From contig RFFC02000007.1 of the NCBI GenBank assembly GCA_005518205.2, positions 147,270 through 211,269 of the forward strand: a stretch of DNA of 64,000 nt, read 5' to 3'. The stretch comes from Hormoscilla sp. GUM202 (GTDB lineage Bacteria; Cyanobacteriota; Cyanobacteriia; Cyanobacteriales; Desertifilaceae). Under the pieces are notes generated by a model. That model worked only from the letters and a program-made list of their open reading frames with translations. It was not told where the DNA came from and did not search any database. Below, one piece after another: positions 1 to 7,638 of this stretch. Both the position numbers and the translations under genes were made by a program. Within the stretch, counting starts at the first letter, position 1; each line of letters opens with the position of its first letter.

Positions 1-1183
1 TAAGTAGTCAGACAAAATTAATTACATATTTTTCTCCAAAATTTTTTATGATTGTTTCAACGGAATCAACTAAGTTTTTCCAGCAAGAATAAGCATCGAT
101 TTCAATCCATTCGTATTTAATAAACCGCCACAAGATTTCAATCAAATTCAAATGAGGTGAATAAGTGGGGAGATGGAATATAGTAATATTGCGTTCTTTC
201 CATTCTTCAATCTTATCTTGAATAGCATCACTAGTATGGACAGATGCTTGGTCTACTACAATTACTGTTTGCTTTTCCATTCTCGTGGGAAAAAATGCAT
301 CGATACAAGCTATGACTACATCTGAATTAATATTTTGAGTAGATACATACGCTTCTAAATGATTGTGGCGATTCATTATTCCTAATACATTTAATCTGCG
401 GCTACTCCGACTAGGTACTTCTATATATTCCCCAATATTTTGCCATCCATAAGGGACACAAGGGATTAAATAAAACCCACTTTCATCTAAATAATACAAA
501 TTAATTTCCCCCAAATTGTCTAACAGTTTCAGTTGTTCAAGTTGTGCTTTTTTTTCCTCATACTCTTGAGCTGGGGGGCTGACAGCTACCCCTTTACGCA
601 TCCGATGCCAACTCATATTCATTGTTTTCAATATTCTCTGAACAGTTTTAACACTTGTTTCAATTCCCCATTCTTCTTTGATTTTAGCCACCACTTTTTT
701 TAATTGCCTCGGTTCTTCTTCAGTCCAGGCTTTAATTTTTTCTTTTTGTTCGAGACTAAAGGTTTGCTTACGACCTCTTCCAGACTTATTATATAGTCCG
801 ACCATTCCCTCGGAATCCCAATTTTTAATCCAATTGTAGATAGTTCTATAACTAACATCAAAGATTTCCATAAGTTCTTTAACTTTTTTATGTTCTCGAT
901 CTCGCAAAAGTAAACAATGTGCTCTTTGACGAACTCGATCATGGCGACTTTGATGATAAATTCGTAAGAGCAATTTTGCAGAAAGCTCATTTATTTCGCG
1001 CATTAAAATCCTTCTTAATTTCTCCTAATTTATCGTCATATTATGTCAAATATATCTGGCCGGGGATGAGCATGAAAACCGACTCCCCGTTAGTTTGACA
1101 AAAATCTGCTACATGTACGAGTAGCTATATCTAGTATAACAAGTTTTCTCGATTTTGTGCAATTAATTTTGTCCAACTACTTA
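1..1183 (-). mobile_element. IS630-type insertion sequence, copy A (complete)
   Basis: The ends are near-perfect inverted repeats: TAAGTAGTCAGACAAAATTA at base 1 and its counterpart ending TTGTCCAACTACTTA at 1183. The TA at each edge fits the TA target duplication typical of the IS630/Tc1-mariner group. Length is 1183 bp, identical to the copy at 38107-39289, which lies in the opposite orientation. It holds one transposase gene. The window starts on the first base of the element, so the sequence was probably cut at this repeat during assembly. Confidence 0.9.
8..1003 (-). CDS. IS630 family transposase
   Basis: This 331-residue protein should catalyse cut-and-paste transposition. Residues 1-140 hold helix-turn-helix segments for end binding (VSYRTIYNWIKNW, then TVQRILK). 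A DDE domain follows: YLDESGF carries the first Asp, VVVDQASVHTSD the second, and SPHLNLIEILWRFIKY the last catalytic Glu. It differs from the copy at 38287-39282 at two adjacent residues (HDRV versus HQV context near residue 22), so the copies are recent duplicates. The reading frame is intact and the protein is probably active. Assignment to IS630 rests on the DDE spacing, the TA edges and the element length. Confidence 0.93.
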   Translation of the reverse strand: MREINELSAKLLLRIYHQSRHDRVRQRAHCLLLRDREHKKVKELMEIFDVSYRTIYNWIKNWDSEGMVGLYNKSGRGRKQTFSLEQKEKIKAWTEEEPRQLKKVVAKIKEEWGIETSVKTVQRILKTMNMSWHRMRKGVAVSPPAQEYEEKKAQLEQLKLLDNLGEINLYYLDESGFYLIPCVPYGWQNIGEYIEVPSRSSRRLNVLGIMNRHNHLEAYVSTQNINSDVVIACIDAFFPTRMEKQTVIVVDQASVHTSDAIQDKIEEWKERNITIFHLPTYSPHLNLIEILWRFIKYEWIEIDAYSCWKNLVDSVETIIKNFGEKYVINFV

Positions 1184-1192
1184 CCTAATGAG

Positions 1193-2044
1193 ATGCAAAT
1201 AGAGGACGAACTGCAATTGACGAACGAAGACGGGACCGTAGTAGTCGAAATTGGAAGATTTACTGCTACTCTACTTAACATTAACAGTGGAGATTTAGAT
1301 CAACTGAAATACGAACTGAATGCTTCTTTGAGAGGCGTTCTAGGTTTAGAGGAAGGTGAGGAGGGGCAAGAGATTCTCACCGGCACGGTGGCGCCTTTGA
1401 AGATTAATGGCCAAGAGGGAGACGATACCATCAACGGCGGAGAAGAAGACGATACCATCAACGGCGGAGAAGAAGACGATACCATCTATGGAGACGATAC
1501 CATCAACGGCGGAGAAGAAGACGATATCATCAACGGCGGAGAGGGAGACGATACCATCAACGGCGGAGAGAGAGACGATACCATCTATGGCGGAGAGGGA
1601 GACGATATCCTATCCGGCGGCGGGGGCAGGGACGAATTGATCGGGGGGGGTGGTGCTGATATTTTCAAGATAGAGTTAGATGCTGGGCATTTCACCACGA
1701 TTCACGACTTTACCCAGGGCGAAGACAGAATAGCTATCGAGGGCACTCTGGGAACCGATTTCCTTGTTTCGCGGCGGTGGGAGTGGGGCCGGTTCGCAAG
1801 GCTGTCCGGTCCTAGGACTATGTATAACTTTTTGAGTTTGCCAGATGGTACATTGGTGGCTAGAATCGGTAATCCCGATGGGGAATTAAAAACCTGGACG
1901 GAAATAGTCCCCTGTCCCCATGACAGGGGGATTTGCTTCTATGGGGCATTCGGCTGGGCGAGAAGAAATATTGAAATATATCGCCAGGATGGAATTTGGA
2001 TTAGTGGGGATGATTTCGGGACGCCGGGTGTAGGCGAGGAATGA
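1193..2044 (+). CDS. RTX-type calcium-binding repeat protein, 5' end altered by IS
   Basis: The ORF runs open from a GTG at 1157 that lies inside the terminal repeat of the IS; the first ATG outside the element is at 1193, chosen here (283 residues). A unique N-terminal part of about 75 residues precedes nonapeptide repeats of the hemolysin/RTX type (GGEEDDTIN, GGEGDDILS), then the usual GGGGADIFKI and IHDFTQGEDRI ending. Such repeats bind calcium and are typical of secreted proteins exported by type I systems; no exporter is nearby. The repeats are unusually acidic (EED for GxD). A palindrome (CCCCTGTC/GACAGGGG at 1909-1929) lies within the C-terminal part. The native start may have been lost to the insertion. 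Confidence 0.7.
   Translation: MQIEDELQLTNEDGTVVVEIGRFTATLLNINSGDLDQLKYELNASLRGVLGLEEGEEGQEILTGTVAPLKINGQEGDDTINGGEEDDTINGGEEDDTIYGDDTINGGEEDDIINGGEGDDTINGGERDDTIYGGEGDDILSGGGGRDELIGGGGADIFKIELDAGHFTTIHDFTQGEDRIAIEGTLGTDFLVSRRWEWGRFARLSGPRTMYNFLSLPDGTLVARIGNPDGELKTWTEIVPCPHDRGICFYGAFGWARRNIEIYRQDGIWISGDDFGTPGVGEE
1420..1620 (+). repeat. 27-bp in-frame tandem repeat coding RTX nonapeptides
   Basis: About seven copies of a unit built on GACGATACCATCAACGGCGG. Each complete unit encodes nine residues (DDTINGGEE). One unit is shortened, leaving DDTIYG followed directly by DDTING. The near-identity of units at DNA level suggests recent expansion by slippage or unequal crossing over. Confidence 0.8.
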
Positions 2045-2447
2045 GAAAAGAGAAAATAATTATTCCTTTGTCTAGTCTGTACTACTGAAAAAAATAAGAT
2101 GGGTTGGGGGCTCAGAAAAAAAGTAGCGCCGAAAGAAAACCCGCTGGCGGGGCACCGGGGCGCCGCTTGCAGGAAAGAAGAGAAGGAAGCGAGACGTTCT
2201 TGACCAATTATTCACCAAGCCGGACAAAGAGTCAAGTTTTTTTCTTTTTTCCGTAATTCGATACCTGGTCTGTCCAGCCCCCCATTTCCCTCTCAGGGCC
2301 CCGCTTCCTCGGGTACTCCACAAATAGAAAAATCCCTGTACATGCAGATAATTGAGAAAAATTACTATCTGACAGGGCAAAAAGCTCCATTAGCACTTCC
2401 CTAACGGCAATCGGACAGTTCTATCCATTGTTTGACTTGCAACGAGG
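2045..2447. other. intergenic, no gene recognised
   Basis: About 400 bases between the RTX gene and the transposase relic. No reading frame here resembles a known family and I see no clear RNA gene. It contains GC-rich inverted stretches such as CCCGCTGGCGGGG near 2141. Confidence 0.4.
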
Positions 2448-2818
2448 CTAATAGAACTTTTCCAGCGCAACTTCATAGGCGTAACTATTAGCACGGACAA
2501 AATCGAGGGCCGCCGTCACAATATCGTCAAGATCGAGAGTTTGCGCCCTCTGGACCCAAGGCAAAAGCATCTGCCCTATTGATTCTTGCTGAGGCTTAAG
2601 TTTGAGAATCTTTGGCAAGAAATTGCAGCCCCAATAGGAACGGCGATCGGACTTAGCCCGGAGTTTATACCGGCTACAAAAGCTTTATATTTTTCAGCAC
2701 AACCATCTAAAGTTAAGCCAAGTTCCAGAAAACAAAGATGCCATTGAGTCAATCCATCATCAGTCAATCTTGCATAGGATCCATAATTAGAAAAGTCATA
2801 GAAAAAACCTTGTTGCAT
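2448..2818 (-). pseudogene. relic of RayT-like (REP-associated) transposase
   Basis: Two overlapping minus-strand frames together read like the C-terminal third of a REP-associated Y1 transposase. One frame (2818 to about 2640) gives YDFSNYGSYAR and CFLELGLTLDGCAEKYKAF; the other (about 2650 to 2448) gives YWGCNFLPKILKLK, ESIGQMLLPW and FVRANSYAYEVALEKFY, ending in TAG. The frame changes near 2640-2660 and the N-terminal half with the HUH and Tyr catalytic residues is absent, so the gene is dead. The family call is from memory of the conserved WGS and ANxYxPExA-like motifs. A transposase of this type could explain the palindromic REP-like repeats in the window. Confidence 0.5.
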
Positions 2819-2896
2819 CCCAGCAGTTTTAGGATTGGCGTGAGCCCCTGCCCTGCACGCTCCAGGCCCCTTACGCTGCGAGGAGGGGGCGTTACC

Positions 2897-2953
2897 CGGG
2901 GAGCTGGGGCTTTGTTCCTGTAGCCGGACCCTTTAGGGTTCGGGCGACGACGC
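2897..2953. repeat. dispersed GC-rich palindromic repeat (GTAGCC..CCCTTTAGGG family)
   Basis: TGTAGCCGGACCCTTTAGGG followed by TTCGGGC. Related copies lie near 44099-44128 and, inverted, near 49838-49862. The core CCCTTTAGGG can form a hairpin. Function unknown; it belongs to the REP-like repeats of this genome. Confidence 0.6.
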
Positions 2954-3007
2954 AAATATGAGATATATGAAATGCACCCGCGATCCTAAACGTTCAATAA
3001 CAAAAAC

Positions 3008-3751
3008 ATGGCACAGTCAAACCAACCCAGAGAACAAGAAAATAATCAGCGTCTCCTCTCAGCATCCCTTTGGATCCTGTCAGCAATCTACATTTATATC
3101 CTGTTTTTATCGCCACCGGGGCAGCTAGTTCCCGGGGAACCGGTATGGGCAATTCAACCCCAGACAATCAAAGAAGTGCTCGATGAATCAATCAATTTCT
3201 TTTTCATTCTGCCCATCTTAAATGCTGTGGGCATTAAATACATGGAATCGCCAGTAGAACATCCGGCATCCGAAGCCCTATTTAACTTCGCTGAAGCCTG
3301 GATATTCATGTTTTTTCCACTGCTGCTGGCCGATAGTCGCGGTCGGGAATTTTCTAAGATCTTAATTTGGGGTTTCGCAATGTTCTTCACCAATAGTTTT
3401 CTTGCTCCTTATATGGCAGTGCTGACAACTGCTACCCCCGAGGAAACCGAAAATCAGACTAGCAAGGGTTTATTAGCTCGCATATTTGGTTGGACGGGAC
3501 TGATCGTGGGGACGGGAGCCTTAATTTGGGGAATGCTGGGCCGACCGGAATTTGGGGACTTGACCCAGAGAGCACAATACTTTATCCAGTCCCTTCATAC
3601 AAACAGACTGACAGTTGCTTTCTGTGTAGATCTATTGCTCTTTAGCCTCTTCCAAGCTATGCTGATTGGCAAAATTGAGCCACAAGGTAGTGGAAAACGT
3701 TGGTTAAGATTTATTCCCTTCTGGGGTCTGGCCACTTGGCTAATTGTGTGA
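3008..3751 (+). CDS. multi-pass membrane protein, unknown function
   Basis: The protein has 247 residues with about six hydrophobic helices: residues 19-36 (SLWILSAIYIYILF), 65-77, 94-107, 118-135, about 160-177, and one at the C-terminus ending WGLATWLIV. No catalytic motif is recognised. It resembles uncharacterised integral membrane proteins shared by cyanobacteria and plastid-bearing organisms, but this is an impression and not a family assignment. It starts at ATG 3008 with only weak Shine-Dalgarno pairing (AACAAAAAC). A repeat array follows directly. Confidence 0.75.
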   Translation: MAQSNQPREQENNQRLLSASLWILSAIYIYILFLSPPGQLVPGEPVWAIQPQTIKEVLDESINFFFILPILNAVGIKYMESPVEHPASEALFNFAEAWIFMFFPLLLADSRGREFSKILIWGFAMFFTNSFLAPYMAVLTTATPEETENQTSKGLLARIFGWTGLIVGTGALIWGMLGRPEFGDLTQRAQYFIQSLHTNRLTVAFCVDLLLFSLFQAMLIGKIEPQGSGKRWLRFIPFWGLATWLIV

Positions 3752-3794
3752 AATTGGTTCTGGCGGCGGCGACGTACCCATGCTAGACATTCCC

Positions 3795-4157
3795 CTCGTG
3801 ACCAGGCCGGAGCCTGGTCACGAAATGCCAGAGGCTCTGCCTCCTGTGGCCGGAATGAAGGCTCTGCCTCCCAACTGCGTTCCCAGGGAGACCCTGGGAA
3901 CCAGAGATAGTAAAAACACCAAAGATACTCTCGTGACCAGGCCGGAGCCTGGTCACGAAATGCCAGAGGCTCTGCCTCCTGTGGCCGGAGGATCTGCCTC
4001 CCAACTGCGTTCCCAGGGTCTCCCTGGGAACCAGAGATAGTAAAAACACCAAAGATACTCTCGTGACCAGGCCGGAGCCTGGTCACGAATGCCAGAGGCT
4101 CTGCCTCCTGTGCTCCCAATGGAGGCTCTGCCTCCCAAACGAGAGATAGTAAAAACA
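3795..4157. repeat. three tandem units of composite palindromic repeat
   Basis: Units start at 3795, 3930 and 4060 (periods 135 and 130). Each has a hairpin (CGTGACCAGGC/GCCTGGTCACG), GAGGCTCTGCCTCC segments, in the first two units a CCCAGGG/CCCTGGG hairpin, and the tail GAGATAGTAAAAACA. The third unit is shorter and its tail is the actual leader of the aldo/keto reductase at 4171. Half-units of the same repeat occur at 5965-6012 and near 15630-15660. Confidence 0.85.
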
Positions 4158-4170
4158 GGAAAGATTGAAT

Positions 4171-5154
4171 ATGGAACAAACAAAGCAAGCACTCTCCCTG
4201 CCTATCATGGGGTGCGGGACTTGGGCCTGGGGAAACAGGCTGCTATGGGGATATGATGAAAGCATGGACGACCAATTACAAGGGGTCTTTAACCTTTGTG
4301 TTGAAAAGGGCGTTACCCTATTCGATACCGGTGATTCCTATGGCACCGGGAGACTCAACGGACGCAGTGAAATGTTGCTGGGACGCTTTTCTCGGGAATA
4401 TATTGGTGTCAACAAAGACAATATTTGTATTGCTACCAAACTGGCCGCTTATCCCTGGAGATTAACCAGAAAGTCAATGGTTGCTGCTGGCAATGCCTCT
4501 GCTCAACGTCTGGGAAAAAATGTGGATCTGGTACAAATTCATTGGTCTACGGCCAACTATGCTCCCTGGCAAGAAGGTCCCCTATTGGATGGCCTTGCCG
4601 ATCTTTACCAACGAGGATTGGTCAAGGGAGTCGGTCTATCTAATTATGGACCAAAACGGCTGCAAAAAGTACAGCAAAAGTTTCGCGATCGGGGAGTGCC
4701 GATCGCCACCCTGCAAGTCCAATATTCCCTGCTATCCACCTATCCCGTCACCGAACTGGGAATTAAACAAGTATGCGACGAACTAGGAATCAAACTAATT
4801 GCCTACAGTCCCCTAGCGTTGGGCCTATTGACCGGCAAATATTCCGAGAATGGGCCCTTGCCCAAAGGTATTCTGGGTCTGCTGTTTCGGCAACTATTGC
4901 CCAAAGTTAAAACCCTTTTAGAAACAGTGCGATCGATCGCCCAGTCAAAAAACAAGACCATGTCGCAAGTAGCAATTAACTGGTGCATTAGTAAAGACAC
5001 AATTCCCATTCCCGGGGCCAAGAACATAGAACAGGCCCAGAAGAATATTGGAGCCCTAGGTTGGCAATTAAACTCTGGCGAGATCGCGGAATTAGATCGA
5101 GAAGCTGCCAGAGTAGATAAAAAGATGGTGCAAAACATCTTTCAGACCAAATAA
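4171..5154 (+). CDS. aldo/keto reductase
   Basis: NADPH-dependent oxidoreductase of the AKR superfamily, 327 residues. The catalytic tetrad is present: Asp52 and Tyr57 (LFDTGDSYGTG), Lys90 (IATKLAAYPW) and His124 (LVQIHWSTANY). C-terminal cofactor-binding sequence is IPGAKNIEQAQKN. The ATG at 4171 is preferred over the TTG at 4165 because GGAAAG lies seven bases before it. Similar cyanobacterial and plant chloroplast proteins reduce small aldehydes, but the substrate cannot be read from sequence. The upstream region is a tandem array that contains earlier copies of this gene's own leader. Confidence 0.93.
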   Translation: MEQTKQALSLPIMGCGTWAWGNRLLWGYDESMDDQLQGVFNLCVEKGVTLFDTGDSYGTGRLNGRSEMLLGRFSREYIGVNKDNICIATKLAAYPWRLTRKSMVAAGNASAQRLGKNVDLVQIHWSTANYAPWQEGPLLDGLADLYQRGLVKGVGLSNYGPKRLQKVQQKFRDRGVPIATLQVQYSLLSTYPVTELGIKQVCDELGIKLIAYSPLALGLLTGKYSENGPLPKGILGLLFRQLLPKVKTLLETVRSIAQSKNKTMSQVAINWCISKDTIPIPGAKNIEQAQKNIGALGWQLNSGEIAELDREAARVDKKMVQNIFQTK

Positions 5155-5246
5155 TACCAATTATGGTAGAAATTCTCAATTATCAAGAAAAGGTGGATTG
5201 AAACCCACCGATGCTAAAATTGAAATCTCAGACTAGCTAGTAATAT

Positions 5247-5492
5247 TTAGATTCTGGTTGTGGTTGCAGCATAGGCAATGTCAAAATTAGAGCGATCGTA
5301 CAGAAAGCGAATAGCTTCTTCCTCTAATCGATGCAGATGAAATGGTTCGAGCGTGCTAGAGTGCCTCAAGGCAGCTAAATAGCCATCCAAATATAGGCGC
5401 AAATCATCAAAGCGATAACCCTGGTTCCACATTTGGACGAAGGCGTCAGTTAGTTTTTGGTAGAGGCGGATGGTTTGAGCATTCTGAAGCAT
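5247..5492 (-). CDS. DUF6761 family small protein
   Basis: The protein has 81 residues, no membrane segment and no signal peptide. The motif order (TIRLYQKLTDAF, WNQGYRFDDLRLYLDGYLAALRHS, HLHRLEEEAIRFLYD, SNFD) matches a short conserved cyanobacterial family that I recall as DUF6761. Function unknown. It starts at ATG 5492 behind AGGAGATTCCTACA, giving AGGAG pairing. It stands alone, convergent with the aldo/keto reductase. Confidence 0.75.
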   Translation of the reverse strand: MLQNAQTIRLYQKLTDAFVQMWNQGYRFDDLRLYLDGYLAALRHSSTLEPFHLHRLEEEAIRFLYDRSNFDIAYAATTTRI

Positions 5493-6497
5493 TGTAGGAA
5501 TCTCCTAATTAGAATTAGTTACTGAGTTAATTGTCAGGGGGGAGTAAAAAGCTGACCAACTGTCCAGAAAGGCTCTTGCAGCGAGAACCAACATCTACCC
5601 AACCCATAGCTAAATCCTTCTATATCTACTTCACGTAGTCTGGATCTTGTTACAACTCCTGGTACTGCCGACCGGATGCCATGCCATAAAATAGAAGTCG
5701 AGGCATACCTCCCAGCCCCGACCTTTACTTTCAAGTTATACTCCTGTCAGGCAGCAGCCCACCGCAGAGCCGATGCGAGCAGGCCGTGGGGACATTCGGG
5801 TTCCCCAGGCCCGTTCGGGACTGGTTGTCAATAGAAGGTATAGTTCTGGAAAAATAGGTCATTAGATCAGCCCTGGCTACTCGATCCCATTGTAACGAAA
5901 CTTTACCTACTGTTGTCTGCCTTGGGAACGAGAGCTTGATATGACTTACCCGGAGCCCTCAACGAAATTCCAGAGGCAGCCTCCTGTGGCCGGAATGGAG
6001 GCTCTGCCTCCTAGTTCGTCGGTCAAGAAACCGGGTTTCTTTTTGGGAAAATACCGATATTTCGTTGCTCGCCTCAGTCCAAACCCGGTTTCTGACAATA
6101 CTTGACCGATGTCCTAGTTCCCAGGGAGACCCTGGAAACTAGAGAAATTATGGCTCTTCGTGAAATAGTATGCTAAATTGTCATCAAAAAAAGTCTCAAA
6201 GTCTTGCTTAGTCTGGGTTTTCGCTTATTCCTGCTCTCGCACGATATATCTGCACCGATCTGCAAGGCACAAGCGTTGAAAGTATTGTTGAGAAAGGGTT
6301 ACAGGCACATTAGCTATCAGTTTAGCATACTAAATTGGGAAGAGCCGAAATTATCAAATTTAATATGTATATATACCCAAGAACAAATAACTAGGAAATA
6401 TCTACTACGAATTCCGAAATATAACTGTAGCAACAGATACAATATTCGGAAAAAAAATTGTTAACATACCAGGAAAAATTGAAGGGAAGTCGCTATT
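5493..6497. other. 1-kb intergenic region rich in palindromes
   Basis: No convincing gene. It holds a GAGGCAGCCTCCTGTGGCC half-unit of the 3795 repeat (near 5965-6012), a long inverted pair of AAACCGGGTTTC arms (6029-6093) and a CTAGTTCCCAGGG/CCCTGGAAACTAG hairpin (6114-6143). The AT-rich part at 6300-6470 is the likely promoter region of the response regulator. Confidence 0.5.
6022..6095. repeat. long inverted repeat with AAACCGGGTTT arms
   Basis: GTCAAGAAACCGGGTTTC on the left and AAACCCGGTTTCTGAC on the right, separated by about 40 bases. It is a stretched member of the hairpin family found at 7275, 11267, 32582, 36476 and 42954. Confidence 0.7.
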
Positions 6498-7271
6498 GTG
6501 GGATCTCTGGGTATTCAGATAATAGAAGGAAATCTGATGCTGCGATCGCTCATAGCCTGGCACTTGCAGCAAGCCGGGCACCGGGTGCATCAATCAGCTG
6601 AATTGCGTCAGGCCAGAGAGACATACAAACAGTACCAACCGACTCTGGTAATTCTCGACTCTGATGCCGATGGCGATGGCCTAAAGTTTTGCCAGTGGCT
6701 GCACCAGCAGCAAGAATCATTAATTTTGATCCTATCTGCCCGGAGCACAGAAACAGATATTGTCACCGGCCTCAAGGCAGGGGCAGACGATTATCTAGCC
6801 AAGCCTTTTGGCATTCAAGAGTTTCTCGCGAGGGTAGAAGCGTTGCTACGACGCCAGAAAAGTCCGGCACCACCGGCAGTGCTCGACTATGGCCACCTGA
6901 AAATTGACTTAGTGCAGAGGCGCGTATGTTTAAAAGGAGAGTTGATTGATTTGACGCCCCAAGAATTCAGTCTCCTCTATGCCCTAGCTCAGGTGGGCGG
7001 ACTGCCTCTAAGTCGTACAGAATTGCTGGAAAGAGCTTGGCCAGAGGCCATTGATAACCCCCGCACCGTCGATACTCACATACTGTCCCTGCGTAAGAAA
7101 GTGGAAGCAGACCCCCGGCAACCGACTCTGATCCAGACAGTACGCAAAGTCGGCTATCGGTTCAATCAGGAAATTCTCAACCCTAATTCAGCACCGAAGT
7201 CCAGCCTCGCGAGAAACAAGCCTGAAATGGCGATGGTAAATGGTGAATGGTCAGCGGCCATTCACCATTAG
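6498..7271 (+). CDS. OmpR/PhoB-type response regulator
   Basis: Transcription factor of 257 residues. Receiver domain, residues about 5-118: phosphorylatable Asp54 (VILDSDADGDG), Ser80 (LILSARS) and Lys102 (LAKPFG). The N-terminal acidic pair that binds magnesium is degenerate (QIIEGN instead of VEDD). Winged-helix domain, residues about 130-230: LTPQEFSLLYALA, RTVDTHILSLRKKV, IQTVRKVGYRF. The start is GTG 6498 with GAAGGGAAG upstream. The last 13 or so residues (MVNGEWSAAIHH) are encoded by a perfect palindrome at 7239-7269. A PAS kinase follows after 367 bases; partnership is possible but unproven. Confidence 0.92.
   Translation: MGSLGIQIIEGNLMLRSLIAWHLQQAGHRVHQSAELRQARETYKQYQPTLVILDSDADGDGLKFCQWLHQQQESLILILSARSTETDIVTGLKAGADDYLAKPFGIQEFLARVEALLRRQKSPAPPAVLDYGHLKIDLVQRRVCLKGELIDLTPQEFSLLYALAQVGGLPLSRTELLERAWPEAIDNPRTVDTHILSLRKKVEADPRQPTLIQTVRKVGYRFNQEILNPNSAPKSSLARNKPEMAMVNGEWSAAIHH
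7239..7269 (+). repeat. perfect palindrome in 3' end of response regulator gene
   Basis: AATGGTGAATGG and CCATTCACCATT form a 12-bp stem around a 7-base loop. It encodes the final residues of the response regulator and ends two bases before the stop codon is complete. Confidence 0.8.
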
Positions 7272-7274
7272 GCC

Positions 7275-7307
7275 AGAAACCCGGTTTTTGGGAAAAACCG
7301 GGTTTCT
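7275..7307. terminator. AAACCCGGTTT hairpin, probable terminator
   Basis: AGAAACCCGGTTTTT and AAAAACCGGGTTTCT form a perfect 15-bp stem with loop GGG, followed by TAATTTA. It begins four bases after the response regulator stop. Members of this hairpin family sit just behind several genes here, which suggests use as terminators or mRNA 3' ends. Confidence 0.7.
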
Positions 7308-7638
7308 TAATTTACAATTGAGATGATCCCCCCCAGGCAGGGCAGAGTACAATACTTCGTAGGTTGTGCATCTTAGAAGTCATTGCGAGGGGGGGACTCC
7401 GCGATTAACTTATGCTCAACCCCCCCGAAGCAATCCCCGCCTTGTATGATATTAAGAGAGCTCCTGCGTTGTCGGGGAGATTGCTAGCCGGACTGGCGTC
7501 GGGCCGCTGCGCTGACGGGGGGATCAACCGCAGCGATCCCCACAATGTCGGTTTGGGCCCCCCACGCTGCGCGAGAAATCCCAATGACAAGTTATTAACC
7601 GAGAAGTATTGGGGCAGAGTAGGGCAGAAGATTAAGGT
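7308..7638. other. intergenic, GC-rich repeat debris
   Basis: The region between response regulator and sensor kinase has no gene. It contains long C/G runs and inverted segments around 7390-7570 that look like dispersed-repeat remnants. The kinase promoter should lie in 7570-7630 but no clear -10/-35 pair stands out. Confidence 0.4.

Noticed and set aside
1300..1640. Open frames on both strands across the RTX repeat DNA
   Set aside because: They are shadows of the 27-bp coding repeat; the plus frame at 1193 has the RTX family signature.
3795..4157. CRISPR array
   Set aside because: Direct repeats are 130-135 bp apart and the interval is itself repeated; there are no unique spacers of 30-40 bp.
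3595..4265. Long open frames on both strands with repeated EAEPLAF- or RQSLW-like peptides
   Set aside because: These are translations of the tandem palindromic repeat at 3795-4157 and have no independent support.
6204..6464. Eighty-six-codon frame upstream of the response regulator
   Set aside because: Composition is unlike the coding regions around it, no family is recognised, and it overlaps the expected promoter region.
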